Assembly: GCF_004354045.1 (NCBI RefSeq)
Contig: NZ_SMRT01000015.1
Span: 142,339-206,338, forward strand
Direction of reading: 5' to 3'
Origin: Paenibacillus piri
GTDB taxonomy: Bacteria; Bacillota; Bacilli; Paenibacillales; NBRC-103111
Length of the DNA stretch: 64,000 bases
The notes under the pieces were generated by a model, which searched no databases, was not told the origin of the DNA, and saw only the letters and a list, made by a program, of their open reading frames with translations. Position numbers and translations under genes: made by a program. Positions 1-8,078 of this stretch are shown one piece after another. The stretch's first letter is position 1. Every line of letters begins with the position of its first letter.

Positions 1-71
1 GCGCATTTACGGAAGAAGAGCTAGGGACATTTTCCCGGTTGTTAAATAAGCTGATTGATGAGCTTAAATAA
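1..71 (+). CDS. C-terminal end of a probable MarR-family regulator (partial)
   Basis: An open frame runs in from the left edge (codons in phase with base 3) and stops at TAA 69-71. The last residues, EELGTFSRLLNKLIDEL, look like the C-terminal helix of MarR-family winged-helix regulators, which often end in a phrase of this kind. Only about 22 residues are visible, so the family call is weak. It lies 22 nt upstream of an SDR oxidoreductase in the same orientation; MarR regulators are often co-transcribed with an oxidoreductase they control, so a two-gene unit is plausible. Confidence 0.45.
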   Translation, partial: AFTEEELGTFSRLLNKLIDELK

Positions 72-93
72 AATGAAGAAAAGGAGGGGTTGT

Positions 94-843
94 ATGAAGA
101 CTGCAGCAAAAGTGGCCCTTATTACCGGGGCTGGACGGGGAATCGGCGCGGCGACAGCAAAAGAGTTGGCCGCTAGCGGCATTAAAGTGGCGGTGAACTA
201 CTTGTCCGGTCAAGAAAGTGCCGAGCGGGTAGTAAGCGACATTTTACGTCAAGGCGGCGAAGCGGTAAAAGTCCAGGGAGACGTCTGCGAGGCCGATCAG
301 GTGGCGCGGATAACCGACGAGATCGTCGACCGGTGGGGGCAAATCGACATTATGGTCAGCAACGCTCATATCCCGTTTGCGGTCAAGCCTTTCCTTGACT
401 TGACCTGGCCGGAATTATCGCAAAAGCTGAATCGGGAAATTCAGGCTGCGTACAATTTATCGCAAGCGATCTTGCCGATTATGAAGCAAAACGGGTATGG
501 ACGCATCGTCTATGTCGCGAGCGGAGTTGCTAAAAATCCGGGAATAGGCTTCATGGCACATGGAACGGCGAAAGCGGCGCTTGTCCAATTTGCGAAATTT
601 ATCGCGCAAGAGTTCGGCGAATTCGGCATTACAGCAAATGTCATATCACCGGGAGCGGTACAAACGGAAGCTTCCAGAGCGCAGCTCGAGAAGATGAGCG
701 CGGCGATTGTGGCGGCGACCCCGGTAAGAAGAATAGCCCAGCCCGAAGATATCGCCAAAGCTATCGCGTTATATGCGAGCGAACAGTCCGGGTTTATTAC
801 GGGGTCCTATGTTCCGGTCAATGGCGGGAAAGATATGGTTTAA
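94..843 (+). CDS. SDR-family oxidoreductase with His in place of the catalytic Tyr
   Basis: A 249-residue classical short-chain dehydrogenase/reductase resembling FabG. ATG 94 is chosen over an upstream in-frame ATG at 55 because AAGGAGGGG lies just before it and 55 falls inside the preceding gene. Visible motifs: Rossmann TGAGRGIG (about 11-18), Asn90 of the NAG motif (here SNAH), active-site Asn113, Ser143 and Lys160. The Tyr of the YxxxK motif is His156 (codon CAT 559-561, one base from TAT). Family knowledge says this Tyr is the general acid/base, so normal NAD(P)H carbonyl reduction may be lost or altered. The substrate cannot be inferred. Probably co-transcribed with the upstream MarR-like gene. 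Confidence 0.85.
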   Translation: MKTAAKVALITGAGRGIGAATAKELAASGIKVAVNYLSGQESAERVVSDILRQGGEAVKVQGDVCEADQVARITDEIVDRWGQIDIMVSNAHIPFAVKPFLDLTWPELSQKLNREIQAAYNLSQAILPIMKQNGYGRIVYVASGVAKNPGIGFMAHGTAKAALVQFAKFIAQEFGEFGITANVISPGAVQTEASRAQLEKMSAAIVAATPVRRIAQPEDIAKAIALYASEQSGFITGSYVPVNGGKDMV

Positions 844-1288
844 CAAGTGGGAGTACCGTGTGAGAGGGGTCTATAGATACGATAAACTTCTTAATACAAA
901 GAGCAGTTGTTTTTGGTAAATTGCTGTTTGTTCAACATCTCGGTTTTTCAGCCCTCGTAAAGGCAATGGCCCCTTTTTCCAAAGCCGAGGCTTTCCTTTC
1001 CACATGACCTTTGTTCATTCGCTGGCGTATGACAGAGGTAGGGCTGTCGGATTGATATTCTGAATAACAATTTGTTGGTAAACTCGAACGAGCCGGTTCC
1101 CCTGAAAAGGAAACAGGCTCGTTTTTAGCGTACCTGTGGAGTTGAAAACGGAAGAACCGCGGGATGTGTCTCAAGGTCCATCATGGTGGTAGCATCATAA
1201 TTGGTATACCTGTTCGATTGAGTGGAATGAAAGCGATGTTCCCTGACACCCGGCATGTGGAATCTGTAATATTGATGGTGCGAAAAGA
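844..1288. other. Intergenic region with one terminator-like hairpin
   Basis: No convincing gene is present. The only open frame (932-1174, minus) has no ribosome binding site and no recognisable motif. The main structure is the hairpin at 1089-1126, listed separately. Otherwise I see nothing interpretable; this stretch separates the SDR gene from the AT-rich remnant island. Confidence 0.5.
1089..1126 (+). terminator. Rho-independent terminator-like hairpin
   Basis: CGAGCC-GGTTCC pairs with GGAAAC-AGGCTCG around a CCTGAAAA-type loop and is followed by TTTTT. It lies about 250 nt after the SDR stop codon, so it probably ends that transcript. Confidence 0.6.
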
Positions 1289-1642
1289 TTAAGACAAAAA
1301 TCCTGTTAAAGGATTCATAAAGTTGTAGTTGATAGTGATCTCACCATCTGCATTAATTTCAATCTTTCTTATCAAGTTATGTAGGATATCTCGTAGCGTT
1401 TCTTCGTCAGGAACATCCAGTTTGACAAACTTGCTTAACTCACTTTGAAAAGATTGCATGTACTGAGTCGAGGATTCTTCATTTGATAACAACTTTTCTA
1501 ACTCCGCGGCGCAAGACTTTAATGCTTCCTGCTCTCTCGTGATTTCAATGATTGTCTCATCGTAGATTTCCTTATACTTAATCCTTCGGATGATGCCAAT
1601 TGTCGGGTTACGGTCACTGGAGATTACATATAAAGGTGACAA
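1289..1642 (-). pseudogene. C-terminal remnant of a large serine recombinase
   Basis: About 100 residues resembling the C-terminus of phage/transposon-type large serine recombinases: a coiled-coil-like segment (ITREQEALKSCAAELEKLL) followed by a basic-acidic LIRKIEINADGEITINYNF tail, a pattern typical just before the end of these proteins. The catalytic N-terminal resolvase domain and the zinc-ribbon region are absent, and no ribosome binding site precedes the frame. The 5' end abuts, and overlaps in opposite orientation, a truncated Rep frame starting at 1590, so both genes appear cut at one junction near 1600-1640. Almost certainly non-functional debris of a mobile element. Confidence 0.55.
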
Positions 1643-2150
1643 GTACCACCCTCACATGCATTGTTTATTGATATGTCAAAATAATTTCTTATCGGATAAA
1701 GCTATATGGAATATATATTCCCTTAAACGTGGTAGGGTATCGAGGAAATTTTGTGTAGAAGAAATCCTAATTCAGAAAATTTGGTTCTTGTTGATGAACG
1801 GACAAGTTGCGAACCTTAAAAATATAGAATCTATTGAACTTGGTTACTCCTGCATGATTGATAAATTCCGTGATGAGGATTATACAGAGTTATTCAAATA
1901 CATCACTAAGAACGATAATGGGAAAATGACATATGAGCAATTTACTATTTTGAGGGAAGCGCTACAAAATAAGCGCCAGATTCAAGGATACGGCTTGTTA
2001 CATCGGATTAGTGATGACCAGTCTGAAGCAGTTGAAGAAGAAGTGGCAGCGATATACGCTGAAATAAGAAGGGAACTCGATAGTGATAAACTGAAAAATG
2101 TACGTACAGTATTATTGGCAAGCCGTCGATATCATGGCAAAAAAGACTGA
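1590..2150 (+). pseudogene. N-terminally truncated rolling-circle replication protein (Rep_1-like)
   Basis: Recognisable similarity begins near 1611 with LEITYKGDKYHPHMHCLL, which holds the HUH metal-binding motif (HPHMH) of Rep_1 rolling-circle initiators. Further on, ELFKYITKND matches the KYxxK motif carrying the nicking tyrosine, followed by a TYEQFTILREALQNKRQIQG segment usual in these proteins. Family members are typically about 300 residues; here the N-terminal part is missing, replaced by sequence antisense to a recombinase remnant. Catalytic motifs survive, but there is no ribosome binding site at the nominal start. I treat it as a remnant of an integrated plasmid or element. Confidence 0.6.
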
Positions 2151-2284
2151 ATAAGAAGATAAAGTCCGCCATTCATGGTGGGCTTTTCTAGATACATTAG
2201 AAACTTCTCGTCCCAAAAAGAGGAATTTCATTGTTAAAAACAAAATACTAACTAAGAGAAAACGAATAAATGGGAGTTGCTTCG

Positions 2285-2950
2285 ATGCCACCATATTTTT
2301 CAGTACATTATTCATTTCCATATTCAAGTTTTACACAGGATTTTGTAGACGAGATTTACAACACAATATTTAGTTACTTTCCTTTTAAATCAGGTTATTG
2401 GATGTCAGAAAACAATACGCTCGAAGAAATAATAAGTTGGAATACCTCCCTTCTTTCTAAGAAATTCAATCTAGGATTTGACCAGCATGTAAAGCATGAT
2501 TATAAACAAATTCTCCTTGATTCTGATTTATACAGCCATCTTCGTTTATTTTGGATGTACCAATCTAACGAAATTATTTTACATCTGATTGTCCCTGAAG
2601 ATGATATTTTCTTGGATGATGAATTATTGAGGTACAACAGTTCGAAGCTATTACCTCTCCTTAGTCTTGCTGTTAAGATATGGAACTCATTTGGAGTTAA
2701 CACAATTCAGACATATCATGAGTTAGGTGCACCAACAAGTTATAAGAAACTCTTGAATGGCCAACAGCCATCGACGGAACCATTCAGCATTTTATTGCCT
2801 GAAGCGTTTAGTCGATTTGAGGAAGTGTTAAACGACAAGTTCTTAGTAAAGAAATTTATTCAAGGTGTGTTAATAATTGAGAAAAACTATTTTGATTTAG
2901 TTGATACATCTATATTATCCCAACACCTAATGGGGGAGTGCAATGACTGA
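2285..2950 (+). CDS. Unknown protein, AT-rich island
   Basis: A 221-residue protein with no family I recognise. It is acidic and aromatic-rich, without signal peptide or membrane segments. ATG 2285 is chosen because GGGAG (2272-2276) sits 8 nt upstream; an earlier in-frame ATG at 2270 lacks a site. It overlaps the next gene by 8 nt (2943-2950), indicating translational coupling. The strong AT bias and position directly after plasmid/recombinase debris suggest transfer. The size and pairing recall immunity-type or small accessory gene pairs, but that is a guess from context only. Confidence 0.6.
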   Translation: MPPYFSVHYSFPYSSFTQDFVDEIYNTIFSYFPFKSGYWMSENNTLEEIISWNTSLLSKKFNLGFDQHVKHDYKQILLDSDLYSHLRLFWMYQSNEIILHLIVPEDDIFLDDELLRYNSSKLLPLLSLAVKIWNSFGVNTIQTYHELGAPTSYKKLLNGQQPSTEPFSILLPEAFSRFEEVLNDKFLVKKFIQGVLIIEKNYFDLVDTSILSQHLMGECND

Positions 2951-3269
2951 ATTAAATCGAAATTATAAAAAACAAATAAGTAAACAATACGAGAGTCACT
3001 TTTTAGAATTAAGAGTTATTGTTAACTCTTTTGACCCTTTGGGCTTAGTAGCCGGAGGTGCTCCAGAAAACGAACATGATAACATTACTCAGAAACTCAT
3101 TTCTCTGTTGTACGATGACCGCCTTGACGAAGTGAAAAGCTTATTGAAGGATTGTTATGAAGAGTACGGCTTCAACACTAAAGAAGAAATTAACGAGAAG
3201 TTCAAAAATAAAATTGAAAGTACATATAAACAAGTTGAAGATTGGTATAAGCAGTTTCGGCAAATCTAA
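2943..3269 (+). CDS. Small protein with DUF1871-like motif
   Basis: A 108-residue soluble protein. The segment NSFDPLGLVAGGAPENEHD, followed by a predicted helix, resembles the WDPIG...PxDEYD pattern of DUF1871-type proteins, a group of unknown function often found near polymorphic-toxin immunity genes; this resemblance is by eye. ATG 2943 overlaps the preceding stop and is preceded by GGGGGAG (2934-2940 region), so translation is probably coupled to the 221-residue gene. The C-terminal half is Lys/Glu-rich helix. A terminator hairpin follows at 3431-3455. Confidence 0.6.
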   Translation: MTELNRNYKKQISKQYESHFLELRVIVNSFDPLGLVAGGAPENEHDNITQKLISLLYDDRLDEVKSLLKDCYEEYGFNTKEEINEKFKNKIESTYKQVEDWYKQFRQI

Positions 3270-3430
3270 ACATCATAGCAATTTTTATGTGTAGGCTTTT
3301 AGGTGAACACTGCCACATCCACATCCATTTAGTTGTTGTCAATAATGCTCAATCCACACATGTGGAGCGCTGTTCGCTGTGAAGTGCGGAGGGACAAATT
3401 AAATCGGAGATATGTTGGCGGAATAAGCAA

Positions 3431-3455
3431 AGAGGGGCGGAGATCCCCTCTTTTT
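3431..3455 (+). terminator. Rho-independent terminator
   Basis: AGAGGGG pairs with CCCCTCT across a CGGAGAT loop and is followed by TTTTT on the plus strand. It ends the AT-rich gene pair, and may also act on the minus-strand hydrolase operon that finishes at 3540. Confidence 0.75.
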
Positions 3456-3539
3456 CGTAATTGTATTGCAAGCTATACTGGTAAATGCAGTCGATGGCGA
3501 AGAATATGGAAGAAAACGTGAACTTAAGAAACCGTATGA

Positions 3540-4694
3540 CTACTTCATCCATTGATCAAACCAGGAGAATGCGTCTTCCTGCATGTTCACATTAAACTCA
3601 TGCGGGTTGCTGTAAAATTGACTTTTTAATTTTCCCGAATGTCCCAGCCTTTGATAAACTTTTTCGATCTGGGCATTGGCCTCATGCATTCCATCCAAAT
3701 GAAATAAGTGATCTTCGGAGCATTGTTGAATAAATAAAGGATTGGGTGCAGTTAGAGTTACTACGTCCGGCAAATCTAAGGAGGAGGTTAAATTGGGAAT
3801 ATAAACCATATAGGTATGGTTTCTTAAACGGTTCCATTGCAAGGAATGATAGGAGGTCATCCAGCCGGCAACCACCGTACATTTTATTCTTGAATCAAGC
3901 GCCGCCAGATGCGCCGCCCTGAAACCTCCGATGGATAGACCGCAGCAGCCGATTCTTTCGATATCCACTTCTTTTCTGGTATATAAGTAATCGACACATG
4001 CTCTATCGTCATGAAATAATATTCCGGGCCACGTTGTTCCGGAAATAAAGATGTGTTTCACGAGCAAAGATTCGAAGTAACCGCACATTTTATTGTACGT
4101 ATTGATATATTCATCCGTGCCCGGCGTCAAACCGTTCAGCTTGTACGGGCAATTTTCCAGCGCCTCATCCGTTAAATGATTGATGTCAAGTTTTCTCGAG
4201 CCAAAATAGAACCCGTCAATACTTAGTACAATATATCCTTTTTTGACCATTTCATTTGCCCAAGAACGACCGCCGTAATATGTCTTTTTAAAGTTCTTTA
4301 AGAGATCAGACTCTTCTTCCTGAGCTATTATTTTTTCTCTTCCCAGGTAATAGAACCCCCCATGATCGTGGATTCCGATAATCGCCGGAAATGTCTTTCC
4401 GTTCCCTCTGGGAATAAGCAGAGTTCCTCTTACTCTTACGTTTTTTGCCGTGCTGAATTCGATCTCTTCCTGGATAAAATCTGCTTTTTCAAATACATTC
4501 AATACTTTGGCATCTAACGGTGCCGGCTCGGGAAAATAATTCAGAAGCTTAAATAGATGCGATTTGGCTATCGTTTTCCATTGTTCGAAGTCAGCCCATG
4601 AATCGGAAAAAAAAGAAAGCGTCTTTTTTTGCTTCCCGCTGTATGCTGTCAGAAACGTATAAAAATTGCTTATATCATTTTTTAAGCCATCCAT
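3540..4694 (-). CDS. Alpha/beta hydrolase (dienelactone/acetyl-xylan-esterase-like)
   Basis: A 384-residue cytoplasmic esterase-like protein. Nucleophile elbow GLSIGG carries Ser254; the probable acid lies in CSEDHLF and the catalytic His in SNPHEFN, in the order expected for the fold. An oxyanion-loop-like HDHGG motif is at about 109-113. Start 4694 is preferred over 4733 because GAAGGAG lies 8 nt upstream of it, whereas the earlier ATG has only a weak site. It is the last gene after two sugar permeases (45 nt gap), so a likely role is deacylating or opening an imported carbohydrate derivative. The exact substrate is unknown. Confidence 0.8.
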   Translation of the reverse strand: MDGLKNDISNFYTFLTAYSGKQKKTLSFFSDSWADFEQWKTIAKSHLFKLLNYFPEPAPLDAKVLNVFEKADFIQEEIEFSTAKNVRVRGTLLIPRGNGKTFPAIIGIHDHGGFYYLGREKIIAQEEESDLLKNFKKTYYGGRSWANEMVKKGYIVLSIDGFYFGSRKLDINHLTDEALENCPYKLNGLTPGTDEYINTYNKMCGYFESLLVKHIFISGTTWPGILFHDDRACVDYLYTRKEVDIERIGCCGLSIGGFRAAHLAALDSRIKCTVVAGWMTSYHSLQWNRLRNHTYMVYIPNLTSSLDLPDVVTLTAPNPLFIQQCSEDHLFHLDGMHEANAQIEKVYQRLGHSGKLKSQFYSNPHEFNVNMQEDAFSWFDQWMK

Positions 4695-4739
4695 TATTTT
4701 ATTAGCTCCTTCGTCACGGAGTCCCGTTTTCATAAAGAT

Positions 4740-5570
4740 TTAACCTTTTACCGCTCCGCCTGCAAGCCCGCCGATAATCAAATTTTGCATAAACAGATAG
4801 AGAATAGTGATCGGCAGCAGAGATAGGAAACAAGCAGCGAAGGTCATGTGCCATTGTTGAAAAAAATCGTTTTGGACAAATGAATAAATTTCTACGAATA
4901 ATATTTTCCATCGGGTTGTACCCAAGATGGCCATCGGCTGAATAAACGAGTTCCAAACATTAATACTGAAAAAAATGATGACGCTGGCCGTACAAGGCTT
5001 CAATAACGGAAATACCATATTAAAGTAAGTCCGGTACGGTCCGCAACCGTCCATAAATGCGGCTTCTTCAATCTCTTTAGGGATCGTTTTCATAAATGCC
5101 GTGTATAAAAAGACGGAGAGAGAGGTAAATTGGGCGATAAAGGTAAGCATTAATGCTAACGGAGTTCTTAATATTCCCAATATACTTAATAGCTTGACTA
5201 AAGGAATCATATAGATTTGGAACGGGATCAATACTCCGGCAATAAAAAATAAATACAGAAATCCGTTAATTCCAGACGATCTTCTGATCAAGGCATAGGC
5301 TGTCATGGATGAAAAGATGACCAAAAAAGATACTACAATAACAGTAGTGATCAGACTGTTTTTTAAAGCTTCTAAAAAATAAGTTTCTTCAATCACTTTT
5401 ATAAAGTTGTCCAAGCCCCATTTTTCGGGAAGAAAATAAGGGTTGACGAGAGCTTCCTGATACGATTTAAACGAATTGACAACCACGATATATAAAGGAA
5501 AAACGTATATAACGGCAAGAATCAAAAAAACGAGATCGACTTGGAAAAATTTTTTTATACTATGACCCAT
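4740..5570 (-). CDS. Carbohydrate ABC transporter permease (MalG/AraQ type)
   Basis: A 276-residue inner-membrane protein with six predicted transmembrane segments. The cytoplasmic EAA loop that docks the ATPase is seen as EEAAFMDGCGPYRTYFNMVF followed by PLLKP. Start ATG 5570 has GGAG upstream and lies one base after the stop of the upstream permease, implying tight coupling. Length and topology are normal for the MalG-like subunit. No ATPase gene is nearby; in Bacillales such importers commonly share an MsmX-type ATPase encoded elsewhere. Confidence 0.92.
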   Translation of the reverse strand: MGHSIKKFFQVDLVFLILAVIYVFPLYIVVVNSFKSYQEALVNPYFLPEKWGLDNFIKVIEETYFLEALKNSLITTVIVVSFLVIFSSMTAYALIRRSSGINGFLYLFFIAGVLIPFQIYMIPLVKLLSILGILRTPLALMLTFIAQFTSLSVFLYTAFMKTIPKEIEEAAFMDGCGPYRTYFNMVFPLLKPCTASVIIFFSINVWNSFIQPMAILGTTRWKILFVEIYSFVQNDFFQQWHMTFAACFLSLLPITILYLFMQNLIIGGLAGGAVKG

Positions 5571-5571
5571 C

Positions 5572-6474
5572 TTAATACTCCACTTCCCTTTTTCTCAGAA
5601 GTTTTACCTGAACGAAAGAGATCAGCAATATAGCCAGAAATAACACGAACGATATGGCTGTACCGTAACCTTGCCGGGATCCGAGGAATCCTGCCCAGTA
5701 TATATAGTAAGATATCGTTTCGGAAGCAAATCCCGGACCTCCCTGGGTTAAAATGAGTGCCGGCTCGAAGGTATTCAATCCCCACGCTACTGAAATAATC
5801 GCATTCACGGTGAAAGCCGGCGCGACCAAAGGAAATGTGATATGCCTGAATGCCTGAAAAGCCCCGGCGCCGTCAATATAGCTCGACTCGTACAAAGAAG
5901 ATGGGATGGTTTGCAAAGCTGCCATGTAGATTACCAGATAAAAACCGATAAAGGCCCATATATTAATTCCTGCCATCGTGAAAATGACGAGACTCGGCGA
6001 ACCCAGCCAGTCGACAGCCAAAAATCCGAGCCCGATTTTTTCCAGTATGATGTTAATAACGCCTTCCCGGTAATTCAGCATGTAATTCCAAATCACGGCT
6101 ACTATCACGTAACTGATGATGTATGGGAAAAAATAAAGCCCCCGTAGAACACGTTTGATTTGCGGGATTTTTGATTTTTCCAAGAATACGGCTAACAGCA
6201 ATGCAACAAAATTAAAGAAAAAAACTTGTATAAAAGTGATGACTAACGTATTCCAGATTGAATTATAAAATCTTCTATCGGTAAATACCTCTTTATAGTT
6301 TTGCAATCCCACAAAATGGATTTCCGAGCTGATTCCATTCCATGAAGTGAAGCTGTAGAGAAACCCCAAAACGGCTGGAATAGCAAAAAATAACGAGTAA
6401 AGAACCAATGAGGTGCCATAAAAAGTAAATGAGGTTAAATGATATTTAAAGGTTGCTTTTTTTCGTGTGTTCAC
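5572..6474 (-). CDS. Carbohydrate ABC transporter permease (MalF/UgpA type)
   Basis: A 300-residue membrane protein with six predicted helices and an EAA loop recognisable as ESSYIDGAGAFQAFRHITFP. The start is taken as GTG 6474 because GGAGG lies 7 nt upstream and residues from VNTRKKATFKYH on look like a normal N-terminus; the 23 residues upstream of it in frame are unlike the family. It forms the heterodimeric channel with the adjacent MalG-like permease and receives substrate from the lipoprotein encoded 77 nt upstream. Confidence 0.92.
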   Translation of the reverse strand: MNTRKKATFKYHLTSFTFYGTSLVLYSLFFAIPAVLGFLYSFTSWNGISSEIHFVGLQNYKEVFTDRRFYNSIWNTLVITFIQVFFFNFVALLLAVFLEKSKIPQIKRVLRGLYFFPYIISYVIVAVIWNYMLNYREGVINIILEKIGLGFLAVDWLGSPSLVIFTMAGINIWAFIGFYLVIYMAALQTIPSSLYESSYIDGAGAFQAFRHITFPLVAPAFTVNAIISVAWGLNTFEPALILTQGGPGFASETISYYIYWAGFLGSRQGYGTAISFVLFLAILLISFVQVKLLRKREVEY

Positions 6475-6551
6475 CCTTATTCCTCCAAGCCATTGGAAAT
6501 GGATACTGCAATCGAATGCGAGGATCCGACTGCAATATCGCAATCCTTAAC

Positions 6552-7898
6552 TTACTTCTTTTTCATTTGTTGCACGCCTTTATCCCATTGCTCATCAAAT
6601 AGATTCATCAATTGATCGAGATTATCGTTGCCTGCAGCGAGCTCTTGGACGATCTTTTCCGACATTTCTCTGGCGCCTTGAGGCCAAATGTTATCTCCTT
6701 GGGCTGCATGAGCATGAGCTACGGTTCCGTGCTTGTCCATTGCCGCCCTAATCTCTGCGACCATTTTGGCCGCTGTCGGATTCTCCATAGCCGGTTTATA
6801 ATTTTCGAAACCTTTAACGGTCGGCATCACAGCGTTAGCATTTAAAAATTGCTCGTAAATTTCTTTGGAATAGAAAAACTTCAAGAAGTCCGCGACTGCC
6901 TGCAATTTTTCACCGCTTGCATTTTTGTTGATCACCCACATGTTGTCTCTGTAAGTATTGATTTTTCTAGTCTCAGCTTTATCTTGCGGTGGAGTCAGAT
7001 ACCCGATTTCAAAGCCGGCTTTCAGCTCCCCCGTATTTACTTCCGCAGCGTTATAAATTCCGCCATTGGCCATAATCGCTACTTTGCCGGAAAAAAATAA
7101 CCCTTTGACCTGATCGGCAGTTGCACTTAAAGCGCCTTTCTGCCAGTATGGCATCGATTCCTTCAATTGTTCCAGAGCTCTCCTGGTAACGGGATTGTTA
7201 AACTTTACTTTTCCTTCCGTTCTTAGCTTCGGCCAGTTCGGTTCGGGACCATACGTAGCAGGCGCCCACAGGAAAGCAAAATGTCCTGCAATAAAGAATC
7301 CGCTTTTTACAGACATGCCTATCGGTTCGATGCCGATCGCCTGTATTTTTTTGCATGCCGCGATAAATTCGTCCCAAGTTTCCGGCAGCTTTTCAATACC
7401 GGCTTTTTTGAAAATTTCTTTATTGTACCACATGCCTAACGCTCCTTGATGCTGCGGCATTGTATACAGTTTGCCGTTGATCCGGCCAAACTCCGGATCG
7501 ATCAAGGTATTCTGCAGATCTTGCGGAATTTCTTGAATGACGTCGGCATCGATCAACAGTGCCGGCTGAAAAACTTTGGCTACATCCGGAAATTCGCCGG
7601 CTGCCAATTTGGTTTTGTAAAATTGCTCGGGCGAATCGGATGCCGGTATATTTTCTAAAACCAGGTTATACTTGGGATATTTTTCAGCAAATTTTTGTTC
7701 GAACATCTTCCAAAATTGTTTCGAAGGCAGGGTGTTGAACCCGTCTGTCACATGAATTTTGATTTTTTCTTTGTCTCCTTTTCGTTCATTCGTGTTTGGT
7801 TGTCCGGTTAATCCCGAATTACCGCAACCGGCAACAAGCAAGCCTAAGCACAAGACGATCAATAACGTAAATACGAGTGGACGTGTTTTCATGTTCAT
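6552..7898 (-). CDS. Sugar ABC transporter substrate-binding lipoprotein
   Basis: A 448-residue family-1 extracellular solute-binding protein. An N-terminal signal ends in lipobox LVAGC with Cys25, so it is membrane-anchored outside the cell. The body has the usual features of the group (GMWYNKEIFKKAGI, P-E-T-W-D-E-F). GGGGGAG lies upstream of ATG 7898; spacing would better suit the second ATG at 7892, so the start could be two codons later. First gene of the importer operon and divergent from the YesM/YesN pair, which most likely senses the same or a related sugar and switches the operon on. The ligand cannot be told from sequence. Confidence 0.92.
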   Translation of the reverse strand: MNMKTRPLVFTLLIVLCLGLLVAGCGNSGLTGQPNTNERKGDKEKIKIHVTDGFNTLPSKQFWKMFEQKFAEKYPKYNLVLENIPASDSPEQFYKTKLAAGEFPDVAKVFQPALLIDADVIQEIPQDLQNTLIDPEFGRINGKLYTMPQHQGALGMWYNKEIFKKAGIEKLPETWDEFIAACKKIQAIGIEPIGMSVKSGFFIAGHFAFLWAPATYGPEPNWPKLRTEGKVKFNNPVTRRALEQLKESMPYWQKGALSATADQVKGLFFSGKVAIMANGGIYNAAEVNTGELKAGFEIGYLTPPQDKAETRKINTYRDNMWVINKNASGEKLQAVADFLKFFYSKEIYEQFLNANAVMPTVKGFENYKPAMENPTAAKMVAEIRAAMDKHGTVAHAHAAQGDNIWPQGAREMSEKIVQELAAGNDNLDQLMNLFDEQWDKGVQQMKKK

Positions 7899-8078
7899 TC
7901 TGCTCCCCCAAAATAAGTAGTTGGAAAAACCATCAAACTGAACAACAGATGATTGACTTCCTCCTCCATCACAGATTAGAATTGAATCTACTCTTAGATT
8001 ATAAATACCGAATTGTAACTATTTCCACCGTATTTATTTGAGATATACTGGACTTATTAAACCCGGGGGATATCGATT
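7899..8078. promoter_or_regulatory. Divergent promoter region, importer operon versus two-component system
   Basis: For the plus-strand kinase gene, TATACT (8044-8049) has TTTCCA 16 nt upstream as a weak -35. For the minus-strand operon, the complement of 7998-8003 reads TATAAT without a clear -35, as expected for an activator-dependent promoter. YesN-type regulators usually bind direct repeats upstream of such promoters; none is obvious to me by eye. Confidence 0.4.

Noticed and set aside
932..1174. 80-residue minus-strand frame
   Set aside because: No ribosome binding site, no family features, and it overlaps a terminator-like hairpin.
3333..3521. 62-residue plus frame before the esterase gene
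   Set aside because: Runs straight through a strong terminator hairpin and has no ribosome binding site; its composition is not protein-like. Another frame here ends in RKRELKKPYDYFIH but lacks a start, so it was not called.
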